64,000 bases of DNA from Pseudomonas typographi (GTDB taxonomy: Bacteria; Pseudomonadota; Gammaproteobacteria; Pseudomonadales; Pseudomonadaceae), in the NCBI RefSeq assembly GCF_014694385.1, contig NZ_JAAOCA010000012.1, forward strand, positions 1 to 64,000, in the 5' to 3' direction. The position numbers and the translations under genes were made by a program. The notes beneath the pieces are model-generated. The model saw nothing but the letters and a program-made list of their open reading frames with translations, searched no databases and was not told the DNA's origin. Every line of letters starts with the position of its first letter. The stretch's first letter is position 1. Positions 27,357 to 37,434 of the stretch are shown in pieces.

Positions 27357-28226
27357 CTATTTCACACGCTTTTTAGCGCTAGTGTTCGCCTCGTGGCGCC
27401 GATCGCCCTGCAGCGCTACCAAACTGGATTGCGAACCGAGTGCCGGTAAGCCTATCAGGTTTGCCGCTTCTAATCGCCTGGCCAAGCTCGATGTTGATGC
27501 AGCGGGCGATACCGATGGGGTGTCGTGGCGGAGGTTGTGCAATCTACGCTCAATATCGAATACTTTTCGTGCATGGCGGGCTTGTTGTAGGTTAAAGGGC
27601 TGAGATAGGTCTGGGTAAGGCGCGGCAGCATAGGCGGGTTTACCCGTCCTCCGTTCGGTTGCCGCTCCCGCTGCATAGGCCGCGAAGCCGGCATTTCGCT
27701 CGCGTTGCCGGGCGCCTCCACGTGCTGCCGCAGCTTGGTCTTATCGTTGAAGCTTTCCAGCCATCAGCATTGCTTGTCGGTCAGCCTCTGCTTCGTTGCG
27801 CCGTATGCTGTTTTGTGCGGCAACGGCTTGAAACGCCATCCCGGTGGTCACAATTGCGCTGACCAAGGCGTGTGTACGCTGCTCTCTTCCAGCCATGGCG
27901 GCCTGTTCACGCGCCCGCCTTTGCTGGTCGGCTTGCCGAGCGGCTTCCAGGGCTTTGTCGTTCGCCTGTTTCAATTGGGATAACGAGCTTTGATGGCCGC
28001 AGCTTCTTCACTGATTACCGTTCCGAGGCGCCGGCTATCGGCGTGGACACGCGGGTAATTGCCCACGACCACCGGCTGGGCAAGCGCCGTGCCTAGGGTA
28101 GAAAACTCCCGCTTGCCGGCCACGATCTCCATCTGTAGCAAATCGATGAGGGAAACATGCCCTCAAACGTTCCGGCGCCTGCTGATACGCATCGCCCCGA
28201 TAGTAGGTGCCCCACAGGCTGTTCAC
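27357..28226 (-). pseudogene. Decayed gene of unknown function downstream of opmB
   Basis: Read on the minus strand this 870-base stretch looks like one broken reading frame of about 290 codons. From 27974 to 27357 one frame is open apart from a single TAA at 27741-27743, and both sides read as a plausible helical, Ala/Gln/Arg-rich protein (for example VSAIVTTGMAFQAVAAQNS before it and LARRLEAANLIGLPALGSQ after it). Upstream, from about 28150 to 27971, a different frame reads IDLLQMEIVAGKREFSTLGT and ends in a TGA that overlaps the next segment; further upstream fragments lie in other frames. At least two frameshifts and one stop are needed to explain this. A GTG at 28226 overlaps the opmB stop. 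The family is not recognised; a phage or effector origin is possible. Confidence 0.55.
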
Positions 28227-29659
28227 TCGCCCCAGCCGCCACCCAACGCCGCGATCAATTCCACACTGGTCACCATTTGCGTGCTCACCAGGGTCAATAG
28301 GCTTTGCCGGGCGTTGAGCAGGGTGGCCTGGGTGGTGGCCACGTCCAGGTAATCGATTTTCCCCGCCTCGTATTGGTCGAGGGTGACCCGCGCCGATTCT
28401 TCCGCCGCCGCCACCTGGCGCTGGCGCACGTCGATTTCCGGTGCCTGGGTGCGCAATTGCACCAGGTAGTCCTCCACCTCGCCTAAGCCTGTGAGCACGG
28501 TTTGCCGATAAGTCGCTACCTGGGCGTCATAGGCCGCCTGGGCCTGCTCGACGCTGGCGCGGGTGGCGCCGAAATCCAGCAGCGTGCCGGTTAGCGAGGG
28601 GCCGATCGACCAGAAGCGGTTGGGCACGTTCACCAGGTGGCTGAATACCGAGCCCTGGTAGCCGCCGCTGGCGCTGAGGGTGAGGTCCGGGTAATACGCT
28701 GCGGTGGCAACACCCACCGCGGCATTGGCGGCCGCCACTTGGCGCTCAGCGGCAGCGATGTCGGGGCGCCGTTCCAGCAAGCGGCTGGGCAGGCCGACCG
28801 GGATGGCGGGCACGCGGTACTGCCACTGGGCGTCTTCGGCCAAGCTGAAGTCGGCCGGTGCCTTGCCGACCAACAAGGCGAGCGCATGTTCGTATTGGGC
28901 GCGCTGCCACTGCGCTTCGAGCAACGATGCCTGGGCGCCTTCAAGTTGGGTCTGGGCCTGGGCGAGGTCGGCGCGGGTCGACAGCTCGGCCTCGTATTTG
29001 TCGCGGGTTACGTCCACATAACGCTGGTAGGTGCGCACCGTTTCACGGTACAGCGCCATTTGCTGGTCGAGCAGGCGCAATTGGAAATAATCCTGGGCCA
29101 ATTGCGCCTGCGCACTGAGCGTGGCCGAGGCCAACTCGGCGGCGCTGGCGTCGGCGCTGGCGCGGTTTTCTTCGAGCGTACGGCGCAGCTTGCCCCACAG
29201 GTCGGCCTCCCAGCTCAAACTGAGGGTGGCGCTGTGGCTGTTGTTGACCGCGCCCTGGCTACCCCCGCCGGTGCCATTTGAATAGGTACTGGCGGTGCCG
29301 CTGCCGGTTTGGCTGCGGGTGCTGTCAACAGTGGCCGCCAGGGTGGGCAGCCGGTCGGCCTGCGACCCCCGCACCAGCGCCAAGGCCTGGCGGTATTGGG
29401 CGGCGTAGCTGGCGACGTTCTGGTTGTTCAGGCTTACCTGCGCCAACAACGCCGCCAGGGTGGGGTCTTGGTACACCTGCCACCAGGGGCCGCGGGTGGC
29501 GTCGTCGTCGGGGCTGGCGGGCTTCCAACCGGCGGCCTCCTTGAACACCTGCGGCACAGCGGCATCGGGGCGCTGGTAATCCGGGCCCACGCTGCAGCCG
29601 CTGAGTACGGCCAGGGCCAGCAAGGTCGGGGTGAACGTTGAACAGCGTAACGACAGCAT
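28223..29659 (-). CDS. opmB: Outer-membrane efflux lipoprotein of the OprM family (OpmB-like)
   Basis: This 478-residue protein is the outer-membrane channel of a tripartite RND pump. It has a lipoprotein signal, ALAVLSGCSVGPDY, with the lipidated Cys at residue 22, and two repeats of the OEP domain. The segment ERRPDIAAAERQVAAANAAVGVA is a hallmark of the NodT/OprM group. It is the last gene of the operon muxA-muxB-muxC-opmB, four bases after muxC. The assignment to OpmB rests on this gene order, known from the P. aeruginosa MuxABC-OpmB system. Confidence 0.9.
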   Translation of the reverse strand: MLSLRCSTFTPTLLALAVLSGCSVGPDYQRPDAAVPQVFKEAAGWKPASPDDDATRGPWWQVYQDPTLAALLAQVSLNNQNVASYAAQYRQALALVRGSQADRLPTLAATVDSTRSQTGSGTASTYSNGTGGGSQGAVNNSHSATLSLSWEADLWGKLRRTLEENRASADASAAELASATLSAQAQLAQDYFQLRLLDQQMALYRETVRTYQRYVDVTRDKYEAELSTRADLAQAQTQLEGAQASLLEAQWQRAQYEHALALLVGKAPADFSLAEDAQWQYRVPAIPVGLPSRLLERRPDIAAAERQVAAANAAVGVATAAYYPDLTLSASGGYQGSVFSHLVNVPNRFWSIGPSLTGTLLDFGATRASVEQAQAAYDAQVATYRQTVLTGLGEVEDYLVQLRTQAPEIDVRQRQVAAAEESARVTLDQYEAGKIDYLDVATTQATLLNARQSLLTLVSTQMVTSVELIAALGGGWGE

Positions 29660-29663
29660 GGCA

Positions 29664-32600
29664 TCAACCCTGGCGGCGGAAGCGGGAATTCCAGAGGCGC
29701 CGGGTGGCCCGGCTCATCCGGTCGAAATACAGGTACACCACTGGTGTGGTGAATAGCGTCAACAACTGGCTCAGTGCAAGGCCGCCGCAAATGGCCACAC
29801 CCAGCGGGCGGCGTAAATCGGCGTCACCGCCGTGGGCGATGGCCAACGGTAAAGCGCCAAAGAACGCCGCCAAGGTGGTCATCAAGATCGGCCGCAAGCG
29901 CATGCGGCACGCTTCGATGATCGCCTGCTCGGGCGCCATGCCGTGCTCACGCTCAGCGATCAGGGCGAAGTCGATGAGCATGATCGCGTTCTTCTTGACG
30001 ATGCCGATCAACAGCAAGATGCCGATCAAGGCAATCACCGTCAGTTGCATGCCGGTGATGTGCAGCAACAACAGGGCCCCGACCCCGGCAGACGGCAAGG
30101 TGGTGAGAATGGTCAGCGGGTGCACGTAGCTCTCGTACAACACACCCAGCACGATATACACCGCCACCAGCGCCGCGAGAATCAACCACGGCATGCTTTG
30201 CGCCAATTGCTCGGTGGCCTGGGCGGTGCCCGAATAAGTACCGTGCACGTTGCTGGGCAGGCCGATGTCAGCCAGTGCTTGCTTGATCGCCTGTTGCGCG
30301 TCTGCCAGCACCACGCCATCGGCGAGGTTGAACGCCAGGGTAGTGGTCGCCGCCTGGCCTTGGTGGGCCACCGCCAACGGCCCTTCGGAGGGGCCGAAGT
30401 GGGTGAAGGCCGACAGTGGCACTTGCGCACCAGCGGTGCTGACCACATAAAGCTGGTCGAGCACCTCCGGGCCTTGGGTGTAGTCGCTGGCCAAGCCCAT
30501 CACCACGTAATACTGGTTAAGGGTGCGATACACCGTAGCCACATTGCGCTGGCTGAAGGCATTGTTCAGCAGCGTGTCGACGTCGTCTACCGTCACACCC
30601 AAACGCTGGGCGGCGGCGCGGTCGACGGTCAGCATTACCTGCTGGCCACCGGCCTGGGCGTCGGAATCCACCCCGGTCAGCTGGGGCAGGCGCTGCAGCG
30701 CCTGTTGCACCTTTGGTGCCCAGGTACGCAACAGCGCCAGGTCATCGGCCTGCAGGCTGAACTGGTAGCTGGCATTGGCGCTGCGCCCGCCGATGTGCAG
30801 GTCTTCGATCGGCATGCTGAAGACCTGGATGCCGGCGTGGTTGCTGTAGGTTTTGCTCAGGCGGTTGGCGATCACCTGGGCGCTGTCTTTGCGTTCGCTG
30901 TAATCTTTGAGGCGTATGAACAACTGCGCAGTGTTGCGCGAGCCGGCCATGCCGCTGCCGGTGGAGGCCATCACCGCCGCCACGTCCGGTTCTTTCGCCA
31001 TCTTTTGGGCGATACTCAGCAGGTAAGGGCGCAGGGCCTGGTAAGAAATGTTCTGGTCCGCGCGGATGGCGCCCATCAGCACGCCGGTGTCTTGCGCCGG
31101 AAAGAACCCCTTGGGCACCATCGTGTACAGGTACACGGTCAATAGCAGCGTCAGCAGCCAGCCACCCAGGGTCAGTAACCGGTGGCGCAGCACCCGGGCC
31201 AGGCCGGCCATGTACCCTTGCTGCAGTGCACCCAAGCCGCGCTCGATGATGCGGTAGATCGCAGGGGCCTGACCGCTGCGCTGCGCAGGGCGCAAGAATG
31301 CCACGCACAGCACCGGCGTCACGCTCAACGACACCAACATCGACAGTAACAGCGCCACGCTCAGGGTCACGGCGAACTCACGAAACAACCGGCCAACGAT
31401 GCCCCCCAGCAGCAGCAAGGGAATGAACACTGCCACCAGCGACAGGGTCATCGACAGCACGGTGAACCCCACCTCCTGGGCGCCCTTGAGCGCTGCGCGC
31501 AGCGGCCGCATGCCCTGCTCCTGATAGCGGGCGATGTTCTCCAGCACCACGATGGCGTCGTCCACCACGAAGCCGGTGGCGATGATCAGCGCCATCAACG
31601 AGAGGTTGTCCAGGCTGTAGCCCAGCACGTACATCACCGCGCACGTGCCCACCAACGACACCGGTAAGGCCACCGCCGGGATCAACGTGGCGCGTACATT
31701 GCGCAGAAACACGAACACCACCGCCACCACCAGCAGCACGGCGATCAGCAGCGTCACTTCGGTGTCATGCAGCGATGCACGGATGGTCGGCGAGCGATCG
31801 ATCACTTTCACCAGTTGCACGTCACCGGGCAGCATGGCCTGTAGCTGCGGCATCAGCGCCGTGACTGCATCAATGGTGTCGAGCATGTTGGCACCGGCCG
31901 AGCGGGTCACGCCCAGGGTCACTGACGGTTGGCCGTTGTAATAACCGCTGACGTACACGTCTTCGACGGCGTCGTACACATTGGCCACGTCCTGCAGCCG
32001 TACAGCGTTGCCGGCGCTGTAGCCCACCAACAGGCCGCGGTAGTCCTTGGCGGTTTCCAATTGCTGGTTGCCATCGATCAGCCAGTTCTGCCCTTGCCCC
32101 TGCAACAGGCCCAGGGGTTTGTTACCGGTGGCGCTGTTGATCGCCTGGCGCACGCTGTCGAGCGAGATACCGGCATGGGCCAGTTGCTGCGGTTGCAGGT
32201 CTACCCGCACCGCCGGCAACGAACCACCACGCACCGACACCTGGCCCACCCCCTGGACCTGGGCGATTTTTTGTTGCAGCACGCTGGAGGCCAAGTCGTA
32301 CAGCTCGCCGGCGCCACGGGTGCTGGAGGTGAGCGCCAGCATCAGCACCGGGCCGTCGGAGGGGTTGGCCTTACGGTAGGTGGGTAACGACTTCATGCTA
32401 CTGGGCAGCAGGCTGCGCGCGGCGTTGATCGCCGCTTGCACGTCTCGCGCCGCGCCGTTGATGTCGCGGTTCAGGTCGAATTGCAACACGATGTTGGTCG
32501 AGCCCTGGGAACTGCTGGAGGTCATCTCGGTGACCCCGGCGATTTGCCCCAAGGCACGCTCCAGCGGCGTGGCGATAGTGGCGGCCATGGTTTCCGGGCT

Positions 32601-32762
32601 GGCGCCGGCCAGGCTTGCTTCGACCATTACCGTGGGAAAGTCCACCTGGGGCAACGGTGCCACCGGTAGCAGGCTGTAGCCCAGGCCACCGAGCAACAGC
32701 GTGGCCAGGGTCAGCAGCACGCAGGCGACAGGGCGGGCGATGAACAGCCGGCTGAGGTTCAT
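29664..32762 (-). CDS. muxC: RND multidrug efflux transporter subunit MuxC (MdtC-like)
   Basis: MuxC is one of two different RND subunits that form a mixed trimer with MuxB in the inner membrane, as MdtB and MdtC do in E. coli. The 1032-residue length is standard. The proton-relay Asp pair is present in TM4 as ATGFVVDDAIVVLENIARY near residue 400. The first helix begins LFIARPVACVLLTLATLLL. Its start overlaps the end of muxB by four bases (ATGA), so the subunits are translationally coupled. Known substrates of MuxABC-OpmB include novobiocin and macrolides; those of this version are not known. Confidence 0.93.
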   Translation of the reverse strand: MNLSRLFIARPVACVLLTLATLLLGGLGYSLLPVAPLPQVDFPTVMVEASLAGASPETMAATIATPLERALGQIAGVTEMTSSSSQGSTNIVLQFDLNRDINGAARDVQAAINAARSLLPSSMKSLPTYRKANPSDGPVLMLALTSSTRGAGELYDLASSVLQQKIAQVQGVGQVSVRGGSLPAVRVDLQPQQLAHAGISLDSVRQAINSATGNKPLGLLQGQGQNWLIDGNQQLETAKDYRGLLVGYSAGNAVRLQDVANVYDAVEDVYVSGYYNGQPSVTLGVTRSAGANMLDTIDAVTALMPQLQAMLPGDVQLVKVIDRSPTIRASLHDTEVTLLIAVLLVVAVVFVFLRNVRATLIPAVALPVSLVGTCAVMYVLGYSLDNLSLMALIIATGFVVDDAIVVLENIARYQEQGMRPLRAALKGAQEVGFTVLSMTLSLVAVFIPLLLLGGIVGRLFREFAVTLSVALLLSMLVSLSVTPVLCVAFLRPAQRSGQAPAIYRIIERGLGALQQGYMAGLARVLRHRLLTLGGWLLTLLLTVYLYTMVPKGFFPAQDTGVLMGAIRADQNISYQALRPYLLSIAQKMAKEPDVAAVMASTGSGMAGSRNTAQLFIRLKDYSERKDSAQVIANRLSKTYSNHAGIQVFSMPIEDLHIGGRSANASYQFSLQADDLALLRTWAPKVQQALQRLPQLTGVDSDAQAGGQQVMLTVDRAAAQRLGVTVDDVDTLLNNAFSQRNVATVYRTLNQYYVVMGLASDYTQGPEVLDQLYVVSTAGAQVPLSAFTHFGPSEGPLAVAHQGQAATTTLAFNLADGVVLADAQQAIKQALADIGLPSNVHGTYSGTAQATEQLAQSMPWLILAALVAVYIVLGVLYESYVHPLTILTTLPSAGVGALLLLHITGMQLTVIALIGILLLIGIVKKNAIMLIDFALIAEREHGMAPEQAIIEACRMRLRPILMTTLAAFFGALPLAIAHGGDADLRRPLGVAICGGLALSQLLTLFTTPVVYLYFDRMSRATRRLWNSRFRRQG

Positions 32763-35700
32763 CGGGCCGCCTTGCCTCCCAAGCGGGCCTCGAGCCGATC
32801 AGCCAGGCCGTCGAACATCAGGTAAATCACCGGTGTGGTGAACAGCGTCAGCACTTGGCTAATCAATAAGCCGCCCACAATCACCAGCCCCAGCGGCCGG
32901 CGCAGTTCGGCACCGGCGCCATCGGCGAACATCAGCGGCAAGGCACCCAGCAAGGCGGCGAAGGTGGTCATCAAGATCGGCCGCAAGCGCAGCAGGCAGG
33001 CGCGGTGGATTGCCGCTTGCGGGTCGAGGCCTTGCTGGCGGCCGTCGAGGGCGAAGTCGACCATCATGATGGCGTTTTTCTTGACGATGCCAATCAGCAG
33101 AATCACCCCGATCAAGGCAATCAGGCTGAAATCGTTACCGGTCACGATCAACGCCAGCAATGCACCGATGGCCGCCGAGGGCAAGGTCGAGAGAATGGTC
33201 AAGGGGTGGATGTAGCTCTCATAAAGCACACCGAGCACGATGTACATGGTCAGCACCGCCGCCAAGATCAGCCACAGGGTGTTGGCCGATGCTTGCTGGA
33301 ACGCCGCAGCCGCGCCCTGGTAGCGTAACGTCACCGATGCCGGGGCCTGCACCTGTTGCATCACCGCGGCGATGGCCTGCTGCGCCTGCTCCAGCGCATA
33401 ACCCTTGGCCAGGTTGAACGACACGGTGACCGCCGGAAATTGCCCCAAACGGCTCAGGCTCAAGGCGCCGGTGCGCTGGCTGATGCGGGCGATGTTGGCC
33501 AGGCGCACCATCTGCGGGGTGCTGGCCGAAGTGCTCGATGTGCTCGATGTGCTCGATGTGCTTGACGTGCTCGATGTGCTTGACGCGCTCGATGTGCTGC
33601 TGCCGGCGGTAGTGGCCGAGCTGCTGGCGGCCAGGTAGATGTGCTCGAACGCCTGCATCGACTGCTGGTAGCGGCCAGGCACCTGCAGCACCACGCGGTA
33701 TTGGTTGGCCTGGGTGAAAATCGTTGAAATCAGCCGTTGCCCGAAGGCGTTGTACAGCGCCGTGTCGACGTCTTCGGCGGTGATGCCGTAGCGCGCCGCG
33801 GCTTGGCGGTCAAGGTCGACGTAAGCGACCAAGCCCTGGTCTTCGAGGTTGTCGATCACATCCGACAATTCCGGGCGCTGCTGCAACTTTTCCATCAGCT
33901 TGGGCAACAATGCGCTGAGGTTGGCGCTGTCGGCGTCATCCAGGGTGAACTGGTACTGGCTTGGGGTGAGCTGGTCGTCGACGGTCAGGTCTTGCGCCGG
34001 CACCATGTTCAGTTGCATGCCGGCCACGCTTTGGCTGGCCTTGGCCAAGCGGTTGATCACCGCGCTGGCGGTGTCGCTGCGCGCTTCAAAGGGCTTGAGC
34101 TGGATCTGCAAGCGGCCGTTGTTGAGCGAGGCATTGTTGCCGTCTACGCCGAGGGTCGAGGCCACTGACTCCACGGCTGGGTCTTGCAGCACGAGCTTGG
34201 CCATGGCCGCTTGGCGGCGAACCATTTCGTTGAACGACACATCCTGGGAGGCGCGGGTAAAGCCCTGGATCATGCCGGTGTCTTGCAGTGGGAAGAACCC
34301 CTTGGGCATCGCCAGGTACAGCACTGCGGTGAGCACGAACGTCGCCAATGCCACCAGCAGGGTCAGCGTCTGATGCCCGAGCACCCAGCCAAGCCCCCGG
34401 TCATAGGCGCCGACCAAGCGCTCGAATTGGTGCTCGCCCCAGCGCGCGAAGCGGCTCTGCTCCTGCGCCGGCACGTGGCGCAGCAGGTGCGCGCAGAGCA
34501 TGGGCGTCAAGCTCAGCGAAATCAGCATAGACACGCCAATGGCCACCGCCAGGGTGATGGCGAATTCACGGAACAGCCGCCCGACCACATCGCCCATGAA
34601 CAGCAGCGGTATCAACACCGCCACCAGCGAGAACGTCAACGAGATGATGGTGAAGGCCACCTCCCCGGCCCCCTCCAGCGCCGCCTGCATCGGTGTTTTG
34701 CCCTGTTCCAGGTGGCGAGAGATGTTCTCCACCACCACGATGGCATCGTCGATCACAAAGCCGGTGGCCACGGTCAATGCCATCAGGCTGAGGTTGTTCA
34801 GGCTGAAGCCGGCCAGGTACATCACCCCAAAGGTGCCCACCAGCGACAACGGCACCGCGACGCTGGGGATCAAGGTGGCGGTGAAGTTGCCCAGGAACAG
34901 GAACGTTACCAGCACCACCAGGCCGATCGACAGCAACAGTTCGACCTGCACGTCGTGCACCGAGGCGCGGATGGTTTGGGTGCGATCGGAAAGTATCGTC
35001 AGCGTGATCGTATCCGGCAGCGCCGCCTGCAACGCGGGTAATTGCGCCTTGAGGCTGTCGACCACCTGGATCACGTTGGCGCCTGGCTGGCGCTGCACGT
35101 TGATCAAAATAGCCGGCGCGCCGTTGGCGCTGGCCTGCAGGTAGGCGTTCTCGGCGCCGTCGCTGCTACTGGCGACATCACTGACCCGCAGCGCCGCGCC
35201 GTTTTCGTACTTGAGCACCAACTCGCCATACTGCTGAGCACTGCGCAACTGGTCGTTGGCATCGATGGTGATCGAATGCGCCGGGCCGTCGAAGCCGCCC
35301 TTGGAGCCATTGACGTTGGCGGCATTGATGGTGTCGTAAAGGTCTTCAAGGGTGAGGCCGTGGGCGGCCAGCGCGGCCGGGTCGGCGTCGATGCGCACCG
35401 CGGGCTGCTGGCCGCCGGCCAACGATACCAGCCCTACCCCGCTGATCTGCGAGAGCTTCAGGGCGATGCGGGTATTGATCAGGTCTTGCACCTGGGTCAG
35501 GGGTAGCGTGCTGGAAGTGGCCGCCAAGCTGATCACCGCGGTGTCGGCGGGGTTTACCTTTTTGTAGGTGGGCGGGTTGGGCAGGTCGTTGGGCAGCAGG
35601 CTGTCGGCGGCGTTGATGGCCGCTTGCACTTCCTGCTCGGCCTCATCCAGCGACAGGCTGAGGACGAACTTCAGGGTAATCACCGACGCCCCGGCAGAGC

Positions 35701-35950
35701 TGGTGGAGTACATCTGCTCAAGCCCGGCCATTTGCCCCAATTGCCGTTCCAGGGGCGCGGTCACCGAGGTTGCCAGCACATTGGAACTGGCCCCGGGGTA
35801 CAGGGTAGTGACCTGAATGGTCGGGTAATCCACCTCCGGCAAGGCCGAGGTAGACAACAAACGGTAGGCCACGCCACCGGCGAACAACACTGCCAGCATC
35901 AGCAACACCGTGGCCACCGGGCGCTGGATGAACAGCCGTGATGGGTTCAT
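32759..35950 (-). CDS. muxB: RND multidrug efflux transporter subunit MuxB (MdtB-like)
   Basis: MuxB is the partner RND subunit, 1063 residues long, about 20-30 longer than usual. The TM4 motif ATGFVIDDAIVVVENISRH is intact. The extra length is a Ser/Thr-only tract at about residues 780-810, encoded by a nine-base tandem repeat, in the second periplasmic loop where relatives have a short Gly-rich turn before a VPLS-like strand. The gene overlaps muxA by four bases upstream and muxC by four bases downstream. A flexible surface insertion of this kind should not block function, but its effect on docking or drug access is unknown. Confidence 0.93.
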   Translation of the reverse strand: MNPSRLFIQRPVATVLLMLAVLFAGGVAYRLLSTSALPEVDYPTIQVTTLYPGASSNVLATSVTAPLERQLGQMAGLEQMYSTSSAGASVITLKFVLSLSLDEAEQEVQAAINAADSLLPNDLPNPPTYKKVNPADTAVISLAATSSTLPLTQVQDLINTRIALKLSQISGVGLVSLAGGQQPAVRIDADPAALAAHGLTLEDLYDTINAANVNGSKGGFDGPAHSITIDANDQLRSAQQYGELVLKYENGAALRVSDVASSSDGAENAYLQASANGAPAILINVQRQPGANVIQVVDSLKAQLPALQAALPDTITLTILSDRTQTIRASVHDVQVELLLSIGLVVLVTFLFLGNFTATLIPSVAVPLSLVGTFGVMYLAGFSLNNLSLMALTVATGFVIDDAIVVVENISRHLEQGKTPMQAALEGAGEVAFTIISLTFSLVAVLIPLLFMGDVVGRLFREFAITLAVAIGVSMLISLSLTPMLCAHLLRHVPAQEQSRFARWGEHQFERLVGAYDRGLGWVLGHQTLTLLVALATFVLTAVLYLAMPKGFFPLQDTGMIQGFTRASQDVSFNEMVRRQAAMAKLVLQDPAVESVASTLGVDGNNASLNNGRLQIQLKPFEARSDTASAVINRLAKASQSVAGMQLNMVPAQDLTVDDQLTPSQYQFTLDDADSANLSALLPKLMEKLQQRPELSDVIDNLEDQGLVAYVDLDRQAAARYGITAEDVDTALYNAFGQRLISTIFTQANQYRVVLQVPGRYQQSMQAFEHIYLAASSSATTAGSSTSSASSTSSTSSTSSTSSTSSTSASTPQMVRLANIARISQRTGALSLSRLGQFPAVTVSFNLAKGYALEQAQQAIAAVMQQVQAPASVTLRYQGAAAAFQQASANTLWLILAAVLTMYIVLGVLYESYIHPLTILSTLPSAAIGALLALIVTGNDFSLIALIGVILLIGIVKKNAIMMVDFALDGRQQGLDPQAAIHRACLLRLRPILMTTFAALLGALPLMFADGAGAELRRPLGLVIVGGLLISQVLTLFTTPVIYLMFDGLADRLEARLGGKAAR
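33531..33599. repeat. Nine-base tandem repeat (GTGCTCGAT type, more than seven copies) inside muxB
   Basis: The units GTGCTCGAT or GTGCTTGAC repeat from 33531 onward with only small changes. In the gene direction they encode a Ser-Thr-Ser pattern. The unit keeps the frame, so copy number can vary without breaking the protein. Confidence 0.9.
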
Positions 35951-37176
35951 GGGGCGAGCCCGGCGCCGGGTTCGCCCTCGCCCTGGGCTTCGACCTTGAC
36001 CGTGATGCCGGTACGCAGGTGGTCGATGCCCCGGGTTACTACCTGCTCGCCAGCCTGCACGCCCTGGGTCACCGCCGTGCGCTCGGCGGCGCTGGGCCCG
36101 GTGCTGATGGTGCGCCGCTCGACGCTGCCATCGGCCTTGATCACATAGACGAAGCTACCATCACTGCTTAATTGCACCGCTGCCGAGGGGATGGTCACCG
36201 CTTGCTTGAGCGTGTCGGTTTGCAACTTTACGTTCACGAATTGATTGGGGTACAGCGCCTCGGCCGGGTTGGCGAACTCGGCCTTGAGCTTGATGCTACC
36301 GGTGGCGGTGTCGATCTCGTTGCTGATGAACTTCAACTGGCCTTGGGCGAGGGTCTGGTTTTGCAGTTGATCCAGCGCCAGCACCGGCAGCGCCTGGCCC
36401 TGGCGCACCTTGGGCAATAGCGCTGCCAACTGCGCCTGCGGCAGGCTGAACGTCACAGCGATCGGGTCGGTTTGGGTAACCGTGACAATCCCGCTGGTGT
36501 CGCTGCTGTGCACCATGTTGCCCGGGTCGACCAGGCGCAGGCCCACGTAGCCATCGATGGGCGAGACGATGCGGGCATATTCGAGGTTCAGCCGGGCGGC
36601 GTCTATCTGCCCTTGGTCGGCCTGCACCGCACCTTCGTATTGGCCTACGGCGGCAGCCTGGGTGTCCAGGTCTTGCTTGGCCAGCGATTGCTTGGCATAG
36701 AGGCTGCTGTAGCGCGCCAGGGTGAGCTTGGCGCTTTTAAGCAAGGCTTGGTTCTGCGCCAGGTCGCCCAGGTACTGGGCCAGGGTAGCCTGGTAGGCGC
36801 GCGGGTCGATCTGCGCCAGCAACTGACCCTTTTTTACTTTTTGCCCTTCGCTGAAGTACACCGCCATCAGTTGGCCATCCACCCGGCTGGTGACCGTCAC
36901 CGAGGCGTTGGCCACCACCGTGCCCAGGGCCTGCTGGTACACCGGCACATCAGCCAGGGTGGCCTTGCCCACCGCCACGGTGACCGTATCGCCAGCGCCC
37001 CCCCGGCCGGGGAAGCCGCCAGCAGGCCCACCTGGCGGGCCACCACCCGGCGGGCCACCGCCAGCCACCTCGGTGTGATGGGCGGCGCGCCATAGGCCAA
37101 GGGCAATAAAGCCCAACAGGGCGGCGGCGGCGAGAGACAGAGTGATGTACAGCAGGCGCTTGGTCGGCTGGCTCAT
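35947..37176 (-). CDS. muxA: RND efflux periplasmic adaptor MuxA (MdtA-like)
   Basis: MuxA is the membrane fusion protein linking the RND pair to OpmB. The 409-residue product has an N-terminal membrane anchor (LLYITLSLAAAALLGFIALG), a Gly/Pro-rich stretch at about residues 39-62 (GGGPPGGGPPGGPAG), then the barrel-sandwich (lipoyl) halves, an alpha-helical hairpin and a beta-barrel with AEFANPAEALYPNQFVNV. The Gly/Pro stretch is longer than in MdtA. The start follows CGGAAA. It opens the four-gene operon; no two-component regulator is adjacent. Confidence 0.93.
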   Translation of the reverse strand: MSQPTKRLLYITLSLAAAALLGFIALGLWRAAHHTEVAGGGPPGGGPPGGPAGGFPGRGGAGDTVTVAVGKATLADVPVYQQALGTVVANASVTVTSRVDGQLMAVYFSEGQKVKKGQLLAQIDPRAYQATLAQYLGDLAQNQALLKSAKLTLARYSSLYAKQSLAKQDLDTQAAAVGQYEGAVQADQGQIDAARLNLEYARIVSPIDGYVGLRLVDPGNMVHSSDTSGIVTVTQTDPIAVTFSLPQAQLAALLPKVRQGQALPVLALDQLQNQTLAQGQLKFISNEIDTATGSIKLKAEFANPAEALYPNQFVNVKLQTDTLKQAVTIPSAAVQLSSDGSFVYVIKADGSVERRTISTGPSAAERTAVTQGVQAGEQVVTRGIDHLRTGITVKVEAQGEGEPGAGLAP

Positions 37177-37406
37177 AGTTTCCGCAGCAACAGATCGGGA
37201 GGCTGGCTACGTTGGAATGCAAATGTGCAGGAACTATGGAGGGCCCCCCAAGGTGCCGAGATCGCGCCGATTTTGCCGGCACTGTACCGCTTCGGCGCGC
37301 CCCCGCCTCAAGAAACATTTTGAAACTACTGATGAAGAACCACTTCAGGTTTTTACTTTTTATTTACATTTAATTGACTGCCTGAGCACCTGGTGGGCAG
37401 GACACT

Positions 37407-37433
37407 GCCGGCATTTATATGAAGGATGCCGGC
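37407..37433 (+). promoter_or_regulatory. Hairpin holding the methyltransferase ribosome-binding site in its loop
   Basis: GCCGGC (37407-37412) pairs with GCCGGC (37428-37433); the 15-base loop between them contains GAAGG, the Shine-Dalgarno sequence of the gene that starts at 37435. Folding could limit translation and loosen with heat or protein binding. The stem is short, so this is only a candidate. Confidence 0.4.
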
Positions 37434-37434
37434 T

